From NCBI GenBank assembly GCA_017935345.1, contig JAGBHU010000016.1, positions 186,001 to 250,000 on the forward strand: a DNA stretch of 64,000 nucleotides, read 5' to 3'. The stretch is from Coprococcus sp. GTDB taxonomy: Bacteria; Bacillota; Clostridia; Lachnospirales; Lachnospiraceae. Below are positions 63,971-64,000 of the stretch, piece by piece. The translations under genes and the position numbers were made by a program. The notes under the pieces were generated by a model that saw only the letters and a list, made by a program, of their open reading frames with translations, searched no databases and had not been told where the DNA came from. The number at the start of each line of letters is the position of its first letter. Position 1 is the stretch's first letter.

Positions 63971-64000
63971 AATATTTTCCTCCTTATATCCTTTTCTCAA

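Overview
The window looks like chromosome from a low-GC, Gram-positive, spore-lineage Clostridia member, most likely a butyrate-producing Lachnospiraceae (Coprococcus-like; this is inference). Direct support: AT-rich DNA with AGGAGG-type ribosome sites, the ptb-buk butyrate pair, an alpha/beta SASP and sigG, family-typical blocks (tig-clpP-clpX-lon-ysxC; rho, rpmE, DUF1385, prmC, prfA), and Lachnospiraceae/Firmicutes protein families such as DUF4364, DUF4342, DUF6106 and DUF1385. No rRNA, CRISPR array, intact prophage or complete insertion sequence is visible. || Layout: 1-5.3 kb holds the end of a DUF4003-type gene, a purine permease, a convergent AEC transporter with a triplicated 38-bp gene-end/terminator repeat, tRNA-Arg(CCG), an acidic-repeat membrane protein and an Lrp regulator whose short leader contains an intrinsic terminator. 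5.5-10.4 kb is a co-directional run: pseudouridine synthase, ligA, metA (acetyltransferase-type), mtnN, luxS, joining methionine synthesis to SAH/MTA recycling and AI-2 production. 10.5-16 kb: a 53-aa ORF, a large thioester/SpaA/VaFE surface adhesin, ptb-buk and a SASP. 16.1-16.43 kb is a ~300-bp imperfect palindrome with no gene. 16.6-22.9 kb is the proteostasis block. 22.9-29.2 kb: DUF4364, rho (with a long SRNDYG repeat insert), a perfect 47-bp palindrome, then rpmE, DUF1385, prmC and prfA. || 29.1-30.6 kb is the clearest accessory insertion: a 41-bp copy of the prfA 3' end recurs exactly 900 bp downstream, bracketing an AT-rich segment with a RelE/ParE toxin and a 52-aa antitoxin. 30.6-34.1 kb is an envelope-signalling cluster (membrane-anchored MerR, DUF4342 protein, OmpR-type regulator, histidine kinase). 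34.1-39.1 kb: a MIF-like tautomerase coupled to a YitT protein, then a secreted GH16 beta-glucanase with Ig-like and CBM4/9-like domains. || 39.3-44.7 kb holds the least conventional genes: a GNAT, an 858-aa tubulin/FtsZ-like GTPase homologue, and a phosphopantetheinyl transferase followed by a YczE-type membrane domain fused to a cytidylate-kinase-like domain. 44.8-54.9 kb: XRE regulator, prfC, sigG, argH, a transglutaminase-like exoprotein, a DUF1700 protein, tRNA-Val and tRNA-Met, ispF with a Cys-rich tail, a GNAT and small membrane or hypothetical proteins. 55-64 kb: queH, carAB behind a terminator-like leader, a CBS/DRTGG family II pyrophosphatase, a HAD phosphatase, a TIGR01212 radical SAM protein and a convergent XRE regulator. 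|| All calls come from reading the sequence. Promoters and hairpins are pattern matches, and no database search or folding program was run.
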